Assembly (NCBI GenBank): GCA_021018995.1
Contig: CM037589.1
Location: 61,826,101 to 61,890,100 of the forward strand
Origin: Chloranthus sessilifolius
Lineage: Eukaryota; Streptophyta; Magnoliopsida; Chloranthales; Chloranthaceae
Direction: 5' to 3'
DNA length: 64,000 nt
Made by a program: the position numbers and the translations under genes
Part shown: positions 11,120 through 24,100 of the stretch, in pieces
Numbering within the stretch: the first letter of the stretch is position 1
How the letters are laid out: each line of letters starts with the position of its first letter
Notes under the pieces: model-generated
Told to the model about the DNA's origin: nothing
The model's input: only the letters and a program-made list of their open reading frames with translations
Database searches by the model: none

Positions 11120-12241
11120 CTGTTAGGCTCTTTTCCTTGCTTGTGTTTTCTTCTTTCCTATTCTTCTAATCTCGATCGTTATTATATAATATAATATAAT
11201 ATATGAGTCCAACTCCAAACTAAAGAAGCAAAGCATGCGTCCAGAAATGGTATATGCTGATGCTGCATTTGGGAAAACAAAGGAAATATAATTTTATTAA
11301 TTATGTGAGGTCGATCCCTGCATTTGGACGTTTGCAAGACTAGGAATGAAATGGTATTCTCCGCAAGCCTATATTTATGCTCCTCTGTTATCCTTTTCCT
11401 TGGTCTTTCTCTATGGATACGCTAAATATATAAAATATGGTTATTACCCGTAACCCTACGAAGTAAATAATAAATACATTACAATACCAAAAGTTACTTT
11501 CCATATGAAATTGACACTGATATATGGCAAACAGCAGACCAGTCAACAGACCGCTTATGTGGTGGCACGATGTAAGAACAATGCAGTCGGGCCACCCACT
11601 CTGCATCGTGTCACATAAGCAGTTCAGTCTTGGTCTTTTGTTTGAGGTCCACTCATTATAATTTTTCCTTTTTATATGTCGTGCATATTCCTTACTTTGC
11701 CTAACCTACTATCGCCTGTTACATGTAAAACGTTCATTTCAACGCAACTAATGCAGGTGCTGCTGCGCTGGAGGCGATATTGTATAAACTTCCTTCCAGT
11801 AGGAGGTCATCTATTCTAATCTACTGGATAATTAAGTTGTTAATGGTCTACTACATAGATACAAACACTTCAAGAATGCCAAAAATATACACCATTGCAA
11901 CATTATATATCTAATGACCATATGTAACAAAACCATTGCAAGAATTTCACAAAGAGATGCTTGTAATATCCACATGGACAAAAAAAAGTCCTAAGGTCCG
12001 GTAATGACACACATCTAACAAGACCACTTCAGTGGACTCGTGGATAACATAGGGTAAAACCCCACCTACACGCATGAGCTAATATTTTTTTTGCTTTTCC
12101 AACTTTGATAATATTTTTAATGGTAGATATAAGCCTTGGATTTTACCTAAATTTTTTAAGTAAGACCGGATCAATCTAATCCAAGTTGCTATGACATGCA
12201 GCTCAACTAGCCCGTGGGTAGTGCCAAAATGCTACCCCCAT

Positions 12242-12282
<41 letters not shown>

Positions 12283-12580
12283 ATATATATATATATATAC
12301 CATTTTAAAAAAAGGAAAGTTAGAGGAAACAATTTGGCTCTATTGGTCTTTGGGTTCTATTGCTACAAGACAAAATCAATGGTTTATGATTTATTTTAGC
12401 AAATCCTAAAAATTCAAAGCAATTTATTATTGGGTTACTGATTTATGTTAGCAAATAATTTATGTTAGCAAACCGGCAAAAGGAAAGCAAAGGGACAAAA
12501 TTCTCCCCTTTTGATTGTTTGGGTTTTTGGTTTCTTTAAATCCACTCACCGAATTGTTGAGTTCACCCACGCTGAAACAC
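11120..12580. other. intergenic, AT-rich, CT/TA microsatellite
   Basis: Upstream region of the kinase exon on the minus strand; contains TATAATATAATATAATATAT at about 11186-11205 and a C-run, CT and TA microsatellite at about 12244-12299. No gene recognised. Confidence 0.5.
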
Positions 12581-12589
12581 ATGGGCTGC

Positions 12590-12771
12590 ATTGAATCAAA
12601 CGATGGACATCGTTTATCCTCCCAATCTTTCGCATTATGGATCTTGAAATCATGAGTACTATCAGACGATCAATGTTTTATTTCACATAGCACACATCTT
12701 AGAAAAAGTGACCTTAACATCATTTGCACGCTTAAAATTGAGTTTAAGGTCACTTTTTTAGGTGTGTCACA
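12590..12771. mobile_element. palindromic MITE family copy (left arm and loop)
   Basis: Reads CGATGGACATCGTTTATC, CCCAATCTTTCGC, ATGGATCTTGAAATCATGAG, CATCAGACGAT-like words, then a palindromic core GTGACCTTAA...TTAAGGTCAC. This is the left half of the family complete at 29121-29442. Confidence 0.65.
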
Positions 12772-12779
12772 AATATTTC

Positions 12780-14480
12780 CATCAAAATTTCGGTGCCCTA
12801 TGATTTTTTTTTTTTAAACCTAAAATTATCGGCCGATAATTTGAACTTATCGGCCAATCATTTGCTAATCATCAAATTATCGGCCAATATAATGAGATGG
12901 GCCGATAAGTTCAAATTATTGGTCGATAATTTTGGAGATTTTTTTCGACCGATAATTTTGGATTTTTAAATAAAGAAAATTTGGACACCAAAATTTTAAC
13001 CTGGACCACAAGATATCAGCTGAAATTTCGTCCGGGATTTTCGGTCGATATCCCAAAATTTTCGATCAAAATTCATGGCCTTTAAATTCTTGGTCGATAA
13101 TTTGAAGTTATAAGTCGATAACTTGCTAATCATCAAATTATCGGGCGAAATCTTATGTTTCAGGCCGAAATTTCAGTACCCAAATTTTCTTTTTTGAAAA
13201 ACCCAAAATTATCAGCCGCTAATTTGAAGTTATCAGCCGAAATTTTGATCCCTGACCCCAACTAAAACTAAGTATTTATCGTTTGAGATCGAGGTGTCAA
13301 ACTCGATATCGGGTATCGGTCCATGGAGGACCGATACGAATAAGCCGATACGTATCGTCCCTTGTGGAAAAAAAAACCTAAGTCTCGACGCAAACCAATA
13401 CATATCGGCCGATATGGGCTTGTATCAGCCAATACTAATACCGAGTTGGAGGACCGAAAAGTATCAGAACCGATACGTATCGGTTTGCTGAAAAACCGAT
13501 ACGTATCGCCGTTATGTATTGTGATCGCTTAGGATGTCATGCCTTACAACATGGATCAAAATTTCGGCCAAAACGAATCGGTTTCGAACCCCACCGAAAT
13601 GTCGGGATTTCGGCCGAAAATTTCGGACGATATTTCAGTCGAAATCTTGTGGTCCAGGCCAAAAAATTTTGATGCCCAATTTTTTTTTAAAAAACCCACA
13701 ATTATTGGTCGATAACTTAAAGTTATCGGTCGATAACTTCAAATTATCGATCGATATCGGCTAATACGGGTCCGTATCGGTCGTCACGCATTGGGCATCA
13801 GCCGATAGATATCAGTTTGCGCCGAAACCTTGCGTTTTTTTTTTTTAAGGGCCAATACGTATCGGTCGATTCGTATCGGTCCTCCATGGACCGATACCGA
13901 GTTACCACCTCATTCCAAACAATAAAGACTTCATTTTAGTTGGGGTCAAGGATCAAAATTTCGACCGAAACACATCAGTTTCGAACTCCAGCAAAATAAA
14001 ATTTCAAAAATTTCGGTCAAAAATCACGGCCTTCAAATCCTCGACCGATAATTTGAAGTTATCGGTCGATAATTTACTAATCACCAAATTATTGGCTAAT
14101 ATTTTGAATGCCGATAATTTTTTATTTTAAAATAAAACAAAAAAAAAGTATGAGCACCGAAACTTCGCCCTGGTCTACCACATTTCGGCCAAATTTTCGT
14201 TCGAGATGTTCGGCCGAAATCTCGAAATTTCGGTGAACATACCGGATTTGGTTTGTTGGCCAAATTATTGGCCAATATTTTGAAAGCCAATAATTTTTTG
14301 TTTTAAAACAAAACAAAAAAAAGTATGAGCACCGAAACTTCGCCCTGGCTCACCACATTTCGGTTGAAATTCCGTCCGGGATGTTCAGCCGAAATCCCGA
14401 AATTTCGGTGAACATACCGGATTTGATTTCAATCCCAACCAAATCGAAATTTCGTTGCCCAATGATTTTTTTTTTAAATG
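12780..14480. repeat. nest of palindromic ATCGG / TTCGG repeats
   Basis: Dozens of copies of palindromic words (TATCGGCCGATA, CCGATACGTATCGG, TTTCGGCCGAAA) alternate with AATTTGAAGTTATCGGCCGAT and AATTATCGG. A large inverted repeat is visible: GATCCCTGACCCCAACTAAA at about 13247 pairs with TTTAGTTGGGGTCAAGGATC near 13935-13954, and GTCCATGGAGGACCGATACG (13319 on) pairs with CGTATCGGTCCTCCATGGAC near 13872-13891. Inner material, about 13555-13660, is another TTCGG block. No coding region. Likely nested non-autonomous elements. Confidence 0.7.
14086..14428. repeat. tandem duplication, period 175 bp
   Basis: Two copies share AAATTATTGGC.AATATTTTG, GTATGAGCACCGAAACTTCG (14148 and 14323) and GGTGAACATACCGGATTTG. 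They sit at the right end of the TTCGG nest. Confidence 0.8.
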
Positions 14481-15103
14481 TAAAAAATATTTTCAAAAAT
14501 TATACTGTAACGATTCATTCTCCAAATAAAAGGCTCTCACATGCAGGGTCCACTAATATATATATATATTATGAAAATGATAATTTGACTCTAATTATAG
14601 AACATAAGTCCATGACTTGAACTCTTATTGGCTGCATGTCATATCAAGTGACTTAAAAAGTAAACTTAATATGAGATCCAACCAATGGTTACACATGAAA
14701 GGCTAGCATAAAGGATATATTTCGAGTTGATTATTTGATTGGATAATTTCTTCATCTCTTGGTCGCTTGAATTAGGACACAGTTGCCTCAAATTTGTGGT
14801 AACAACGTGTGTTTGCAAACATGTACCATAAATGGACCAAGATGTACGTGTGCCATAGATTGACCGAGATGTAGGAGGAGGGACCTTTGCCAATAACAAA
14901 TTAATTTTGGGTAAATAAATTGATAGACCATAGTAGCTAGTGTAGTTTTTTTAACGTTGATAGGTAGGTCCTAACTAATTGGGGGCTACTTAATAAGTTG
15001 TTTAATGAAGCTTTTTAATCTAATTAGCACCACAAGTTAAATAAAAATGACCCTAAATAGTTAAAATACCCTTACCCTCGCTGTGAGTAGACAAGACCTT
15101 AGG
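14481..15103. other. intergenic; nothing recognised
   Basis: AT-rich, with a short TA run at about 14555-14569. No gene or element that I can support. Confidence 0.4.
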
Positions 15104-15111
15104 GCCGTGGC

Positions 15112-15284
15112 CAGGGGTGTAATCAAGATTTAATACTTATTTTAAGTTTTTTTTGGGGGCCTTGTTCATCATAAATTTTGAAGTTTATATTAAAAGATAG
15201 TTGTATAAGAAGAACATCTATTACAAATTATAGAGCTAAATGGAAGCTTCAGCCCCCACACACTTGTATGTGGCTACGCCACTG
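15112..15284. mobile_element. small hAT-type MITE (173 bp) with 8-bp target duplication
   Basis: Ends CAGGGGTGTAAT... and ...GGCTACGCCACTG are hAT-style termini. Flanks are GCCGTGGC (15104-15111) and GCCGTGAC (15285-15292), a 7/8 match. The interior is AT-rich without coding capacity. Confidence 0.75.
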
Positions 15285-15292
15285 GCCGTGAC

Positions 15293-15915
15293 ACGAGTGC
15301 GATGCATTAAAGATTTGAGCTGATCACAAATTGCAGGCATTGGTAGAGAAATTAAGGTGGTGGCAGAAGAATCTTTGACGATGCTACATAGAAGTCCATT
15401 CAAATCGTAATTAAGCATGTGAGGTGGGGTTGACCTTCTTTTCTATTTTTATTTTTTTTAGACAGCTAGAGAGCAGCTAGAGTGGGCTTGAAGGGAATCT
15501 CTCCCTTGGTGATAAGACTAGTAATAAATATAAATATAATGAAATGTTAGACTTTCTTTGTTGAATGTAAGTAATTTGGGTCCTTTGGGAGCTTCCTTAC
15601 ACTTCCAATACAAGTAGTAAAGGTCAACTTCAATGCTAGTACTAATGCTACAACTAAAACAACACCTTTGGTGTCATCTTTATTTTGATAAAAAAGTAGT
15701 TGGTTTGACCAACTTTTCCGGGTATCTTCGCCTCCCAGATAGGGTTGGGTACACGAGCGGGATGTATGGGTCAGGTGCTCAAGGGGCGACTTGTAGACTT
15801 AAATTTTGCAGTCATCCAAACATACTTGACCCGGCCTGTTGACAGTGGCAGATTGGGTATGGAGACAAATATGTGATATTGTATTAGATTTTACCGCAGT
15901 CAATTATTATTATTA
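15293..15915. other. intergenic; nothing recognised
   Basis: No gene seen. The stretch ends in a (TTA)n run that provides the target of the next element. Confidence 0.4.
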
Positions 15916-15924
15916 TTATTATTA

Positions 15925-17629
15925 GGGAGGCATTACTTGCACACTCATTTCAAGTGATTGCACCGATTTAATCAAAATTTGTCCTTGCACATATTTCTTA
16001 TGATTGCACATAAAGTTAAAAAACACAAATTCCACCTTAATTAAGCTTTATATTGGTCCGTGTCTCTATTGCTACCATTCTCTCTCTCTAAACCAGTCTC
16101 TCTCCTCTAAACCTATAGCGCTTCAAAACTTTCTCTCTCTCTCTCTCTCTGCTTTTTTCCTTTTTTATTTCTACAGAAGCGAATGCATTAGAACAAAAAT
16201 GAAAGGCAAAATACAAACAAAACTCACCGCACCTGCTATAGAGCTTCGGTATCGCCATCACTCTAAAAACAGAACAGAAAAGAAAAATTACAATCAGAAA
16301 GTGAGATTAGGCAGCCTTAGCCTATCATCATGGAGACACATCTGATTCTAAGCATTGCAATTAGAAATAGTAAAAAATTCTTGTAATAAGAAAACGTTCT
16401 CTCTCTCTCTCTCTCTCCCCCTCTAAACTTCTATTTCTCTCTCTCAGACATTCACTCTCTATTATTGTCTTCTCTCGTCTCCTTCTCCTCCGAAAAGATA
16501 ATGGGTACCTTTATTCACACCCGTAGTGTTATGATCTCACCTCATCTCCTCCAACTAGCTTGCATTGACCACTTCTAAACATGCAATAGAGATCATTGTT
16601 CATCCCAATCTTCAATACAATGATCTTCAGAGGGGTACAATCATATGGTCAATTTTTTTATTAAACATGACACACATGTCAGAAAGTGAACCTAAAATCA
16701 TGCTCAAGTGTGATATGTCTCACATGATGGTAGAACCACCTTTTGAGATGTGTGGCACGTGAAATAGAAAATTGACCATCTTATGAAACACTCATGATCT
16801 CATGATCCATTATGTGGAAGATTGAAATAAAAATGGTCACCATTGACTTATTCAAAGGCTGTTAATGCATGCCAATTGGAGGAGATGAGGTGAGATCACA
16901 ATTGCACGGGTGAGAAAAATGGTGTACCCAAAGGGAATAAATTTTGCTTCTTATAATAGTGCAACTACAAAGATAACTTAGTCGTTTAAAAACAAAGGGA
17001 GTCATTACTGGCACACTTTTTTCTAGTGGTTGTCCCATATTCATAAAAAAAATGATATTATCTTTTTTTTTAAATGACTAAGTTACCCTTGTTATTGCAC
17101 CTTGGGTAAGAGAAAGAATCCCAACAAAGTCGTTTATATATAAAGAGAGAGAACGGTTGAGAGAAAGAGAGAGAGAACAGAGGGATATAGGCAAAGAGAG
17201 GGATCGATTAAGAGAGAGAGAGAGAGAGAACAAAAGAGAGAGAGAGAGACGATGGGGAGAGAGACTGGTTGGGAGAGAGAGAACGCTAAGGAGAGAGAGA
17301 GAGAGACCGGTAGAGTGAGAGAGACAATGGAGAGAGAGAACAGTAAAGAGAGCACGATCGGGAGAGAGAGGGTGGAGAGAGAATGGTAGGAAGAGAGAAA
17401 GCGATGATAGAGAGAGAGAGAGAGAGAATGGTGGAGACTAAAGAGACGCTTGAGCCATCATAAAACTCCATTTCTTTTTTTGTTTTTGGTGCAATCATAA
17501 GATGCTGTGTAACAAGTTTAATTAATTTGGTGCAACCACTTGAAAAGCGAGTGCAAGAAATATCACTTTTTTTTTTTAAAAAGTAATTCGGTGCAACCAC
17601 TTGAAATCCATGTGCGAGTAATGGCGCGC
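15925..17629. mobile_element. Mutator-like non-autonomous element upstream of XEG113
   Basis: The ends are imperfect inverted repeats of about 45 bp: left GGGAGGCATTACTTGCACAC then TCATTTCAAGTGATTGCACC; right, read inversely, GCGCGCCATTACTCGCACAT then GGATTTCAAGTGGTTGCACC. A 9-bp duplication TTATTATTA flanks it (15916-15924, 17630-17638), though the site is a microsatellite. The interior carries a palindromic MITE (16563-16865), GA-rich DNA (17140-17430) and a second similar end (about 16985) suggesting a further nested copy. It ends 315 bp before the XEG113 start codon. Confidence 0.6.
16563..16865. mobile_element. palindromic MITE family copy
   Basis: Left arm AGAGATCATTGTTCATCCCA, core TGATATGTCTCACATGATGG, right arm with GATCCATTATGTGGAAGATT. 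Matches the fold-back family described at 29121-29442, nested in the Mutator-like element. Confidence 0.65.
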
Positions 17630-17708
17630 TTATTATTATTAGGCCTCTGCATATCTAACACAGACATGGGTGTTGAGTCTGTTGACCAGCCTCTGGCCGT
17701 CGTGCTCC

Positions 17709-17714
<6 letters not shown>

Positions 17715-17763
<49 letters not shown>

Positions 17764-17849
17764 GTCATCTCACTATTACCAAATTACCAAATGTTAAGCT
17801 TAGGGTTTCTTTTCCTTCTTGCTTCCGTTGAATCCATGAATTCCAATTC

Positions 17850-17901
<52 letters not shown>
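17715..17901 (+). promoter_or_regulatory. two GA tracts in the XEG113 upstream/leader region
   Basis: Nearly pure (GA)n tracts lie at 17715-17761 and 17852-17901, the second ending 43 bp before the ATG. GA repeats near plant start codons are often in leaders and can bind BASIC PENTACYSTEINE factors; that role here is inference. No TATA box was identified with confidence. Confidence 0.45.
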
Positions 17902-17903
<2 letters not shown>

Positions 17904-17944
17904 GGTTAATCCATCCCCAGACCGACCATTCGCCATTGTCATCG

Positions 17945-18116
17945 ATGGCTTGGAATCCATTGAGGGAGCTTTCTAATACGAAGCCTCTCTTCGCCGCGAT
18001 CTACGCCACCATGCTCCTCGGTCTCATCTTCTCCGCAGTTTACATCTTCTCCGCTGTTTACTCTGGAACTCCAATCTATTCACCCAACTGGTCTTCTTCA
18101 TCAACCACTCTTTCAA
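17945..18116 (+). CDS. XEG113: XEG113 exon 1 (residues 1-57)
   Basis: Encodes the cytosolic tail MAWNPLRELSNTKP and the hydrophobic anchor FAAIYATMLLGLIFSAVYIF, then a Ser-rich stem. Donor GTGAGT at 18117, phase 1. This exon is the least conserved; the assignment rests on phase agreement with exon 2 and on the anchor topology. Confidence 0.85.
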
Positions 18117-21100
18117 GTGAGTTCATCTCCCACTCTCTCTCTCTCTTTATACACTTATGTATTTATATTATTGCATTGCACCTCTTATCATCCATCTTTA
18201 ATCACCACATGCTAAATTGTTCTATAACATTTTTCTCTTCTTAAACCGACGAGGTGGATATTGATTTGCCTTTCTTCTCATTCCCAATCAGCGACCAGAA
18301 TGGAACAAAGCAAATAAAAGGAGATTTCTTAGGAGATTCTGTATTTCTCAAAGTGATTCAAACCCCTTTTCAATTGAAAAAAAAAAAAAAAAACCACATT
18401 TAAATACTTGGACAGAGCAGAAATATTACTAGAGCTTCTGTTATGCTTAATTAGATACAATAGATCGATGATCACATTGTTTACGTCACCGGTGGTTTCA
18501 CATTATTATTGGAGATTGTTTAGAGATAGGCAAAAAAATTACTTAAAGAGTTTTTTTTTTGTTTTTTTTATTGATTTAGAGAAGGCCTATGACGGCACAA
18601 GTGCCATGTTCTGTGTGTAACTGTGTATGTTGAGACGCTTGTTGACTTTAAGGCCATGGACATCCACACTTGTTACTGTGCATTTCTAGCACTCTCATTT
18701 TGGTCACTTGTCTGTTTCCCGGTTGTGTGCCTTGTTTCTCAACAATTCACTTCATTTGATGACTCCCAATTCAAATGTAAAGTTTGTCAGTTATTCAGAA
18801 ATCATTGAGTTTCTTATCTTGTGAGTTATATTTGAAGTAGTACTCCATTTTACTTTTTTCACTCTGATGCGTGGGGGACAGCCCTTGTCACTTCTATGCT
18901 TGAGGATATGTTTCATATTCTTTATTGATGATTGGGCACGTCTCACTATGTTGTATTTGGTGAAAATGAAGGATAAAGTTGCTACCATTTTCCATCTATC
19001 ATAAGTTGGTTCAAACTCAGTATAATGCATCTGTGAAAATGTTAAGGTCTGATAATTGGGGGGGGGAGGGGTAGTGCCTCTAGTCTTGTCTCAGATATCC
19101 GTGTATTGAGTGACAAACACATGTTCGTATACTAAAAAATGGAGTTGCTTAAAGGAACAAATGGTCATCTTCTCAATGTTGGTCATGCTTTATTGATTGA
19201 TATGAATGTTATTAAAAGTTATGGAATGAAGCTGTTTTCACTGCGTGTTTTCTAATCAATCACATATCCACTCACTTACTTCAAGGGTAATCTCTCTTTT
19301 GTATTTTGTGTCCCTCATCTCTCCTTTTCCTAGGTCCTCATGTATTTGGATGTTTGCGTTTTGCCTAAGTTTCTGATACTCCTCATAGTAAGTTCGATCC
19401 AAAAGATGTTTGACGTATTTCTATTGGCGATGCAGCTCCAAAAGCATACACATGCTACGATCCCATGTGTGGTAGAAGGTTTGAAATCTTAAATATTCAT
19501 TGCAAGAGATTACTCCAAGGATGGTTTGCTTGGAGGAATACTCCAAGGATGATTATGGGACTCTTGAAATTAAAATTATCCAAAAGATTTATGTATCTAT
19601 TTATGAATCTATTTATCCAAAATTATCCAAAAGATTTATGTGTCTATTTAAAGTGGTGATTATGGGACTCCTGAAATCCTAAATATTCATTGCAAGAGAT
19701 TACTCCAAGGATGGTTAGCTTGGAGGAATTAAATCATACATGAATACGAAGAGTCAATTATCCTTATAAATACGTAGCATGGTTGCCTGGTTGAAGCAAT
19801 TGAGAGGATAGAGGAAGATCTCATTTTTCTTGGAAGAGAGCACTTGCTATTGTTAACAAGCCTTTGACATACATTTCCACCTGTCTTTTAATTGTCCTTC
19901 TATAGATGGGAAGCGAAGTGTTGTGTTAGACTTACAAGCTCAACGATCCAACAACTTCAAGCCCTAAGGCTAGTCTACACGCAAGTTAATCTCTTTCTAT
20001 TTCTGATATGGACATGCCTCTTGCATTGCACAAGGGAACTTGATCTTGCACGTCTCATCTTATTAGTAAGTTTGTGCATATCGAACTCCTTCCACTTTAC
20101 CTTCATCATTTATCTCAGCTTTGGATTTCTTTTTTATTCCTTCTAGTGTTACTGAAGATTTGTATTAGCCAAAGTGAAAGGAGACTATATCTAAGAGATG
20201 AAGCCCCTCTAGCAGAACAATACTTGGGAATTGACTGTAGTACCAGAAGGAAAGAAGGTTGTTGGTTGTAACTTGTAAGTGGATCTATACTGTGAAATAT
20301 TGTTCAAATGGTTCAGTTTAGGAGTATAAGGCCTTGTTGGTAGGTAAAGACTTTAAATAAATCTATAGAATTGATTATTATGACACATTCACCCATGTTG
20401 CTAACTTAAATTTTGTTCGCATCCTCTTATCTCTTGCTACTCATAAGAGGTGGAACCTTTATCAATTTGATGTTAAGAGTGTATTCCTTCATAGAGATCG
20501 TAAATAAAAGCTTTACATGACAATTTCTCTTGGCTCCATTTGTAAGGGGGGAGAAGGGACAAGTATGTCGATCCATAAAGGCAATATATGGGTTAAAGCA
20601 TTTGCAAGACCATTTTTCGAAGTGCTTAGTGATGCAATTGCCAATGTTGGCTATCGGAGAAGTCATTATGACCATACATTATTTGTGACAAGAGGTGTTT
20701 GGCTTGTCATTGGTGATGATGAAGAAGAGATTATGAAGCTTAAGCGGTTCGTGAGTCGAATTTTTTATACTAAATATTTGAACTTTCTAAAATATTTTCT
20801 TGGAATTGAGGTTCCTAGATTGAAGAGTGGCATTTGAATTCCTTAGAGAAAGTCCACTTTTGATGTTCTAAAGCAGACATGAATGTACGGGTATAAGCAT
20901 ATTGACGGTCTTATGGGCCAGAATCATAGAATTAAGGGAGAAGATGGTGAACCTCTTACAGATGTTAGCATGCATCAAAGGCTTGTAGGAAAGCTCATAC
21001 ATCTCACCATGAAATATCTTGACATTGCCTATGCTGTGTGTATTAAGCCAGCACATGCACTCACCATGGATTATTCACTTTGATGTTGTGTACAAAATCT

Positions 21101-24100
21101 TAAGATATCTGAAAGGCAATCCATGCAAGGGTTTATTGTAGTCATCATAGTCATTTCGATGTTGAATTAGTATTGCTAATTGGGCTAGATTCCTAAGTGA
21201 TAGGAGGTCCAATACAGGTTACTGCACTTTCCTTGGAAGCAAGTTGATCACATGAATAAGTAAGAATCACCATGTAGTATATGAAGGTGAGTATAGAGCC
21301 GTGTCCCTGGGTGCACATAAAGGGATGGGGATTGAATTTATCGTAGCAGATCTCAGGATTCATGTGTAGCTACCCATGACACTTTACAGCGATGATGAAG
21401 TCGCTCTTTACATTGCTAAAAGTCCAGTATACCACGAGAGAACAAAGCACATGAGGCGAGCTGCCACTTCATTCGAGAAAGGGTGGAATCAAGCGAATCC
21501 CTTAAGTGAGCTAAGAAGATCGGTTAGCCACTATCCTCACTAAAGCTTTTGAAAGGAAAAGATTGCGTGACGTCAGCTCCAAGTTGGGCATGATAAACAT
21601 ATTTGTACCAACTTGAGGGGGACTGTTGGTGTGCCACTAGTATTATTATTTCGGTAGAGATACAAGTCTATTAGTATTTTTGATGTACAAGAGACACTTC
21701 TGTAAAGTGATATCAATTGATGTGAGGGGTGTGAGGCCATCTAACTTGCAACCTTAATTTTTCCTCTCCCCCTTTTCTTCTTCTTGTAACCCTAGTCTTC
21801 TCTAACTGTAATTTACAAACCCTAAAACTAGTTGACTTCCCCCATGAGTCATTGACTATTTCGAGATTCCAATCTTCTCTAAGTGTAATTTACAAACCCT
21901 AAAACTAGTTGACTTCCCCCATGAGTCATTGACTATTTCGAGATTCAAATGTTCTTTCCTCAACAAACTTTGGATGATATCTCTTAATCTATTAAAAGTG
22001 TTTTTTTTTTTTTTGGGGGGGGGGGGGGGGTGAGGCTAAAGTGTATTTCTTCACGTCCGAAGAGTAATAAACAAAAATAAGTTTTGGATGCTTTTTTTAA
22101 ACTGAATATTTTAAGTCCATGTATTCTGCTCAACAAGAGAGCCTCCATGGTTATGTAGTCAATATAAAGTGAAAGGAATATGAGGAGGGATGAACTAAGG
22201 GAGAAAGGGCAACAAGAACATACTAGAAAGAGAAGAAAATAGAGAGAATAAGATCACTCTAGACTAGTTCCCCTAAGAAAACAGTGTATGCTCTGAGTCT
22301 TTCGTTCCTGTTTATGGAGTTTATATCACTTTATAAATTCATATAGCTCCTTTTACAAATATCCTTAAATATTTTTGTTCAATCATGCAGTATAGTTTTT
22401 CCACACATTTCATCTTCAACCACCAATACTCATCAAGTGGGTCAGTAGGGAACAAAATATTTATAAACAATGGCATCAAGTCATTATATGGAGACAACAT
22501 GGAAGCACAAGGGTGTAAAACACGCCTAGGCATCCCCAGGCTTCTGTAGCTTAGATCTTCGTGATATTGTAACTTTTGGAGAATATCATAGAACATAAAC
22601 TGTGACTTCACAGTTCACACTATTACATCTTATGTAGAGAAGTATATGAGAGGTAAGTGAGTACATGAGTATAATTGTTGTGCGTCATATATGACTGTTC
22701 TTAACCAATAAACCCTTATCACAGACCTTTTCACAGATCACTTTCACTAGTTCTTTTTCCTAATGAGATTTGCCTTGTTTAGTGCCATTAATTATATACT
22801 TGTCGGGGATGCTAGAAGTTCAATATAACTATATTTGTCAACGAGGTTTACTAATAATGTTTTCTTGAACTCTAGTTGTGTGGATTTTATTTGTTGAGTT
22901 TTTTTGTCATTTTTAAGAAAAGATGAAACCATCCACAATCCACATAAAAACCATAGTTTGTTCAGCTTCATATTTAAGATATATATTCATAAATACCCAG
23001 TACCGACCCATTTTATTATCTCGAGGTTGCCCATAGACTAGTGGATGAGAATTATGACTCTCTTTCTGCAGAAGCCAATGTCGAATACGGGTGGGACCAA
23101 AAGGCTCCCACCTGTATTTAGGGAGAATCTTTGTTGTTTTTGGTTTTTTCATTTTGTTTAAATGTTTGCTTCTAGGTATGCCTTACAAAAAAAGTTATGC
23201 CTCTAGATATATGTTATGTGACATCCTCATCATTGCCTAGTTTGTTGGTTTTTTTTTGGATATTTTTAGTGAAAGACGAAACTGTCCACAGTCCATGTAA
23301 AAAGCATAGCTTGTTCAGTTTCATATTTCAGGGTATATTTCAGAAGTACTTCAGTAGGCTCCTACTATATTTAGAGGCAGTTTTTTTTTTTTTTTTTTTA
23401 AATGCTTGCCTCTAGGTTTACTTTATGTGACTTTATCAGCACCATTGCCTTGTTCCTTCTATTTTGCACAGTATGTTTAATTTTTTTCCTGGTTCAGTGA
23501 TATTTAATTATCTCGATTTGAATTCCCTTTCAGATCTTCCTCATACTCAGGTGATGGATGCCCTCAATTTTTCTCAACCAAGTACAAACATAATACGACA
23601 TAATTCAACAGTGGAGAATGCGGTGCTAATGCCCCCATCACCACCTCGAAGTATATGGGAAAGGTCTATATGGGATGCCCCACCTGTTGGTACAAAAATG
23701 CCACAGGCAAAGGTCTTTAAACTGACCAAAGCAATGGTGAAATACCGTGTCAAAGATAATGTTATCATTGTAACCTTTGGGAACTATGCGTTCTTGGACT
23801 TCATCCTGAATTGGGTTAAACACTTGACCGATCTCAAAGTCTTTAATCTTCTTGTAGGTAAATACTTTGAATCACTAATTTTGTATCTCCTTCAAATTTG
23901 GGTTCGTCTTCTTAGTGACACCTTTTTCTTTTATTTCCTATTCAAACTCTATCCCGAGATTCTGTTTTATTGCTTAAAGAAAGTTCAACATTGTTATTAG
24001 GTGCAATGGACACCAAACTGTTATATGCCTTGTATTGGAAAGGTGTACCAGTTTTTGATATGGGCAGTAATATGAATACGGTTGATGTTGGTTGGGGTTC

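Larger units (their letters stand above)
18117..23533 (+). other. XEG113 intron 1 (5.4 kb) with a Copia element
   Basis: Holds a small RTE-like DLEKAYDG fragment at about 18560-18620, the Copia element at about 19300-21970, a T16/G16 tract, and a diverged duplication at about 22900-23440. Confidence 0.8.

Noticed and set aside
12191-12409. open frame through CT and TA microsatellite
   Set aside because: The protein is a run of Leu-Ser and Ile-Tyr from simple repeats; no domain.
14096-14316. minus-strand frames in the TTCGG repeat nest
   Set aside because: Both come from the 175-bp tandem duplication and have no recognisable domain.
17134-17600. minus-strand open frames rich in Leu and Ser upstream of XEG113
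   Set aside because: They are translations of GA repeats within the Mutator-like element.
18560-18620. RTE-type reverse-transcriptase word DLEKAYDG
   Set aside because: Too short and isolated after a T-run to call an element; mentioned only within intron 1.
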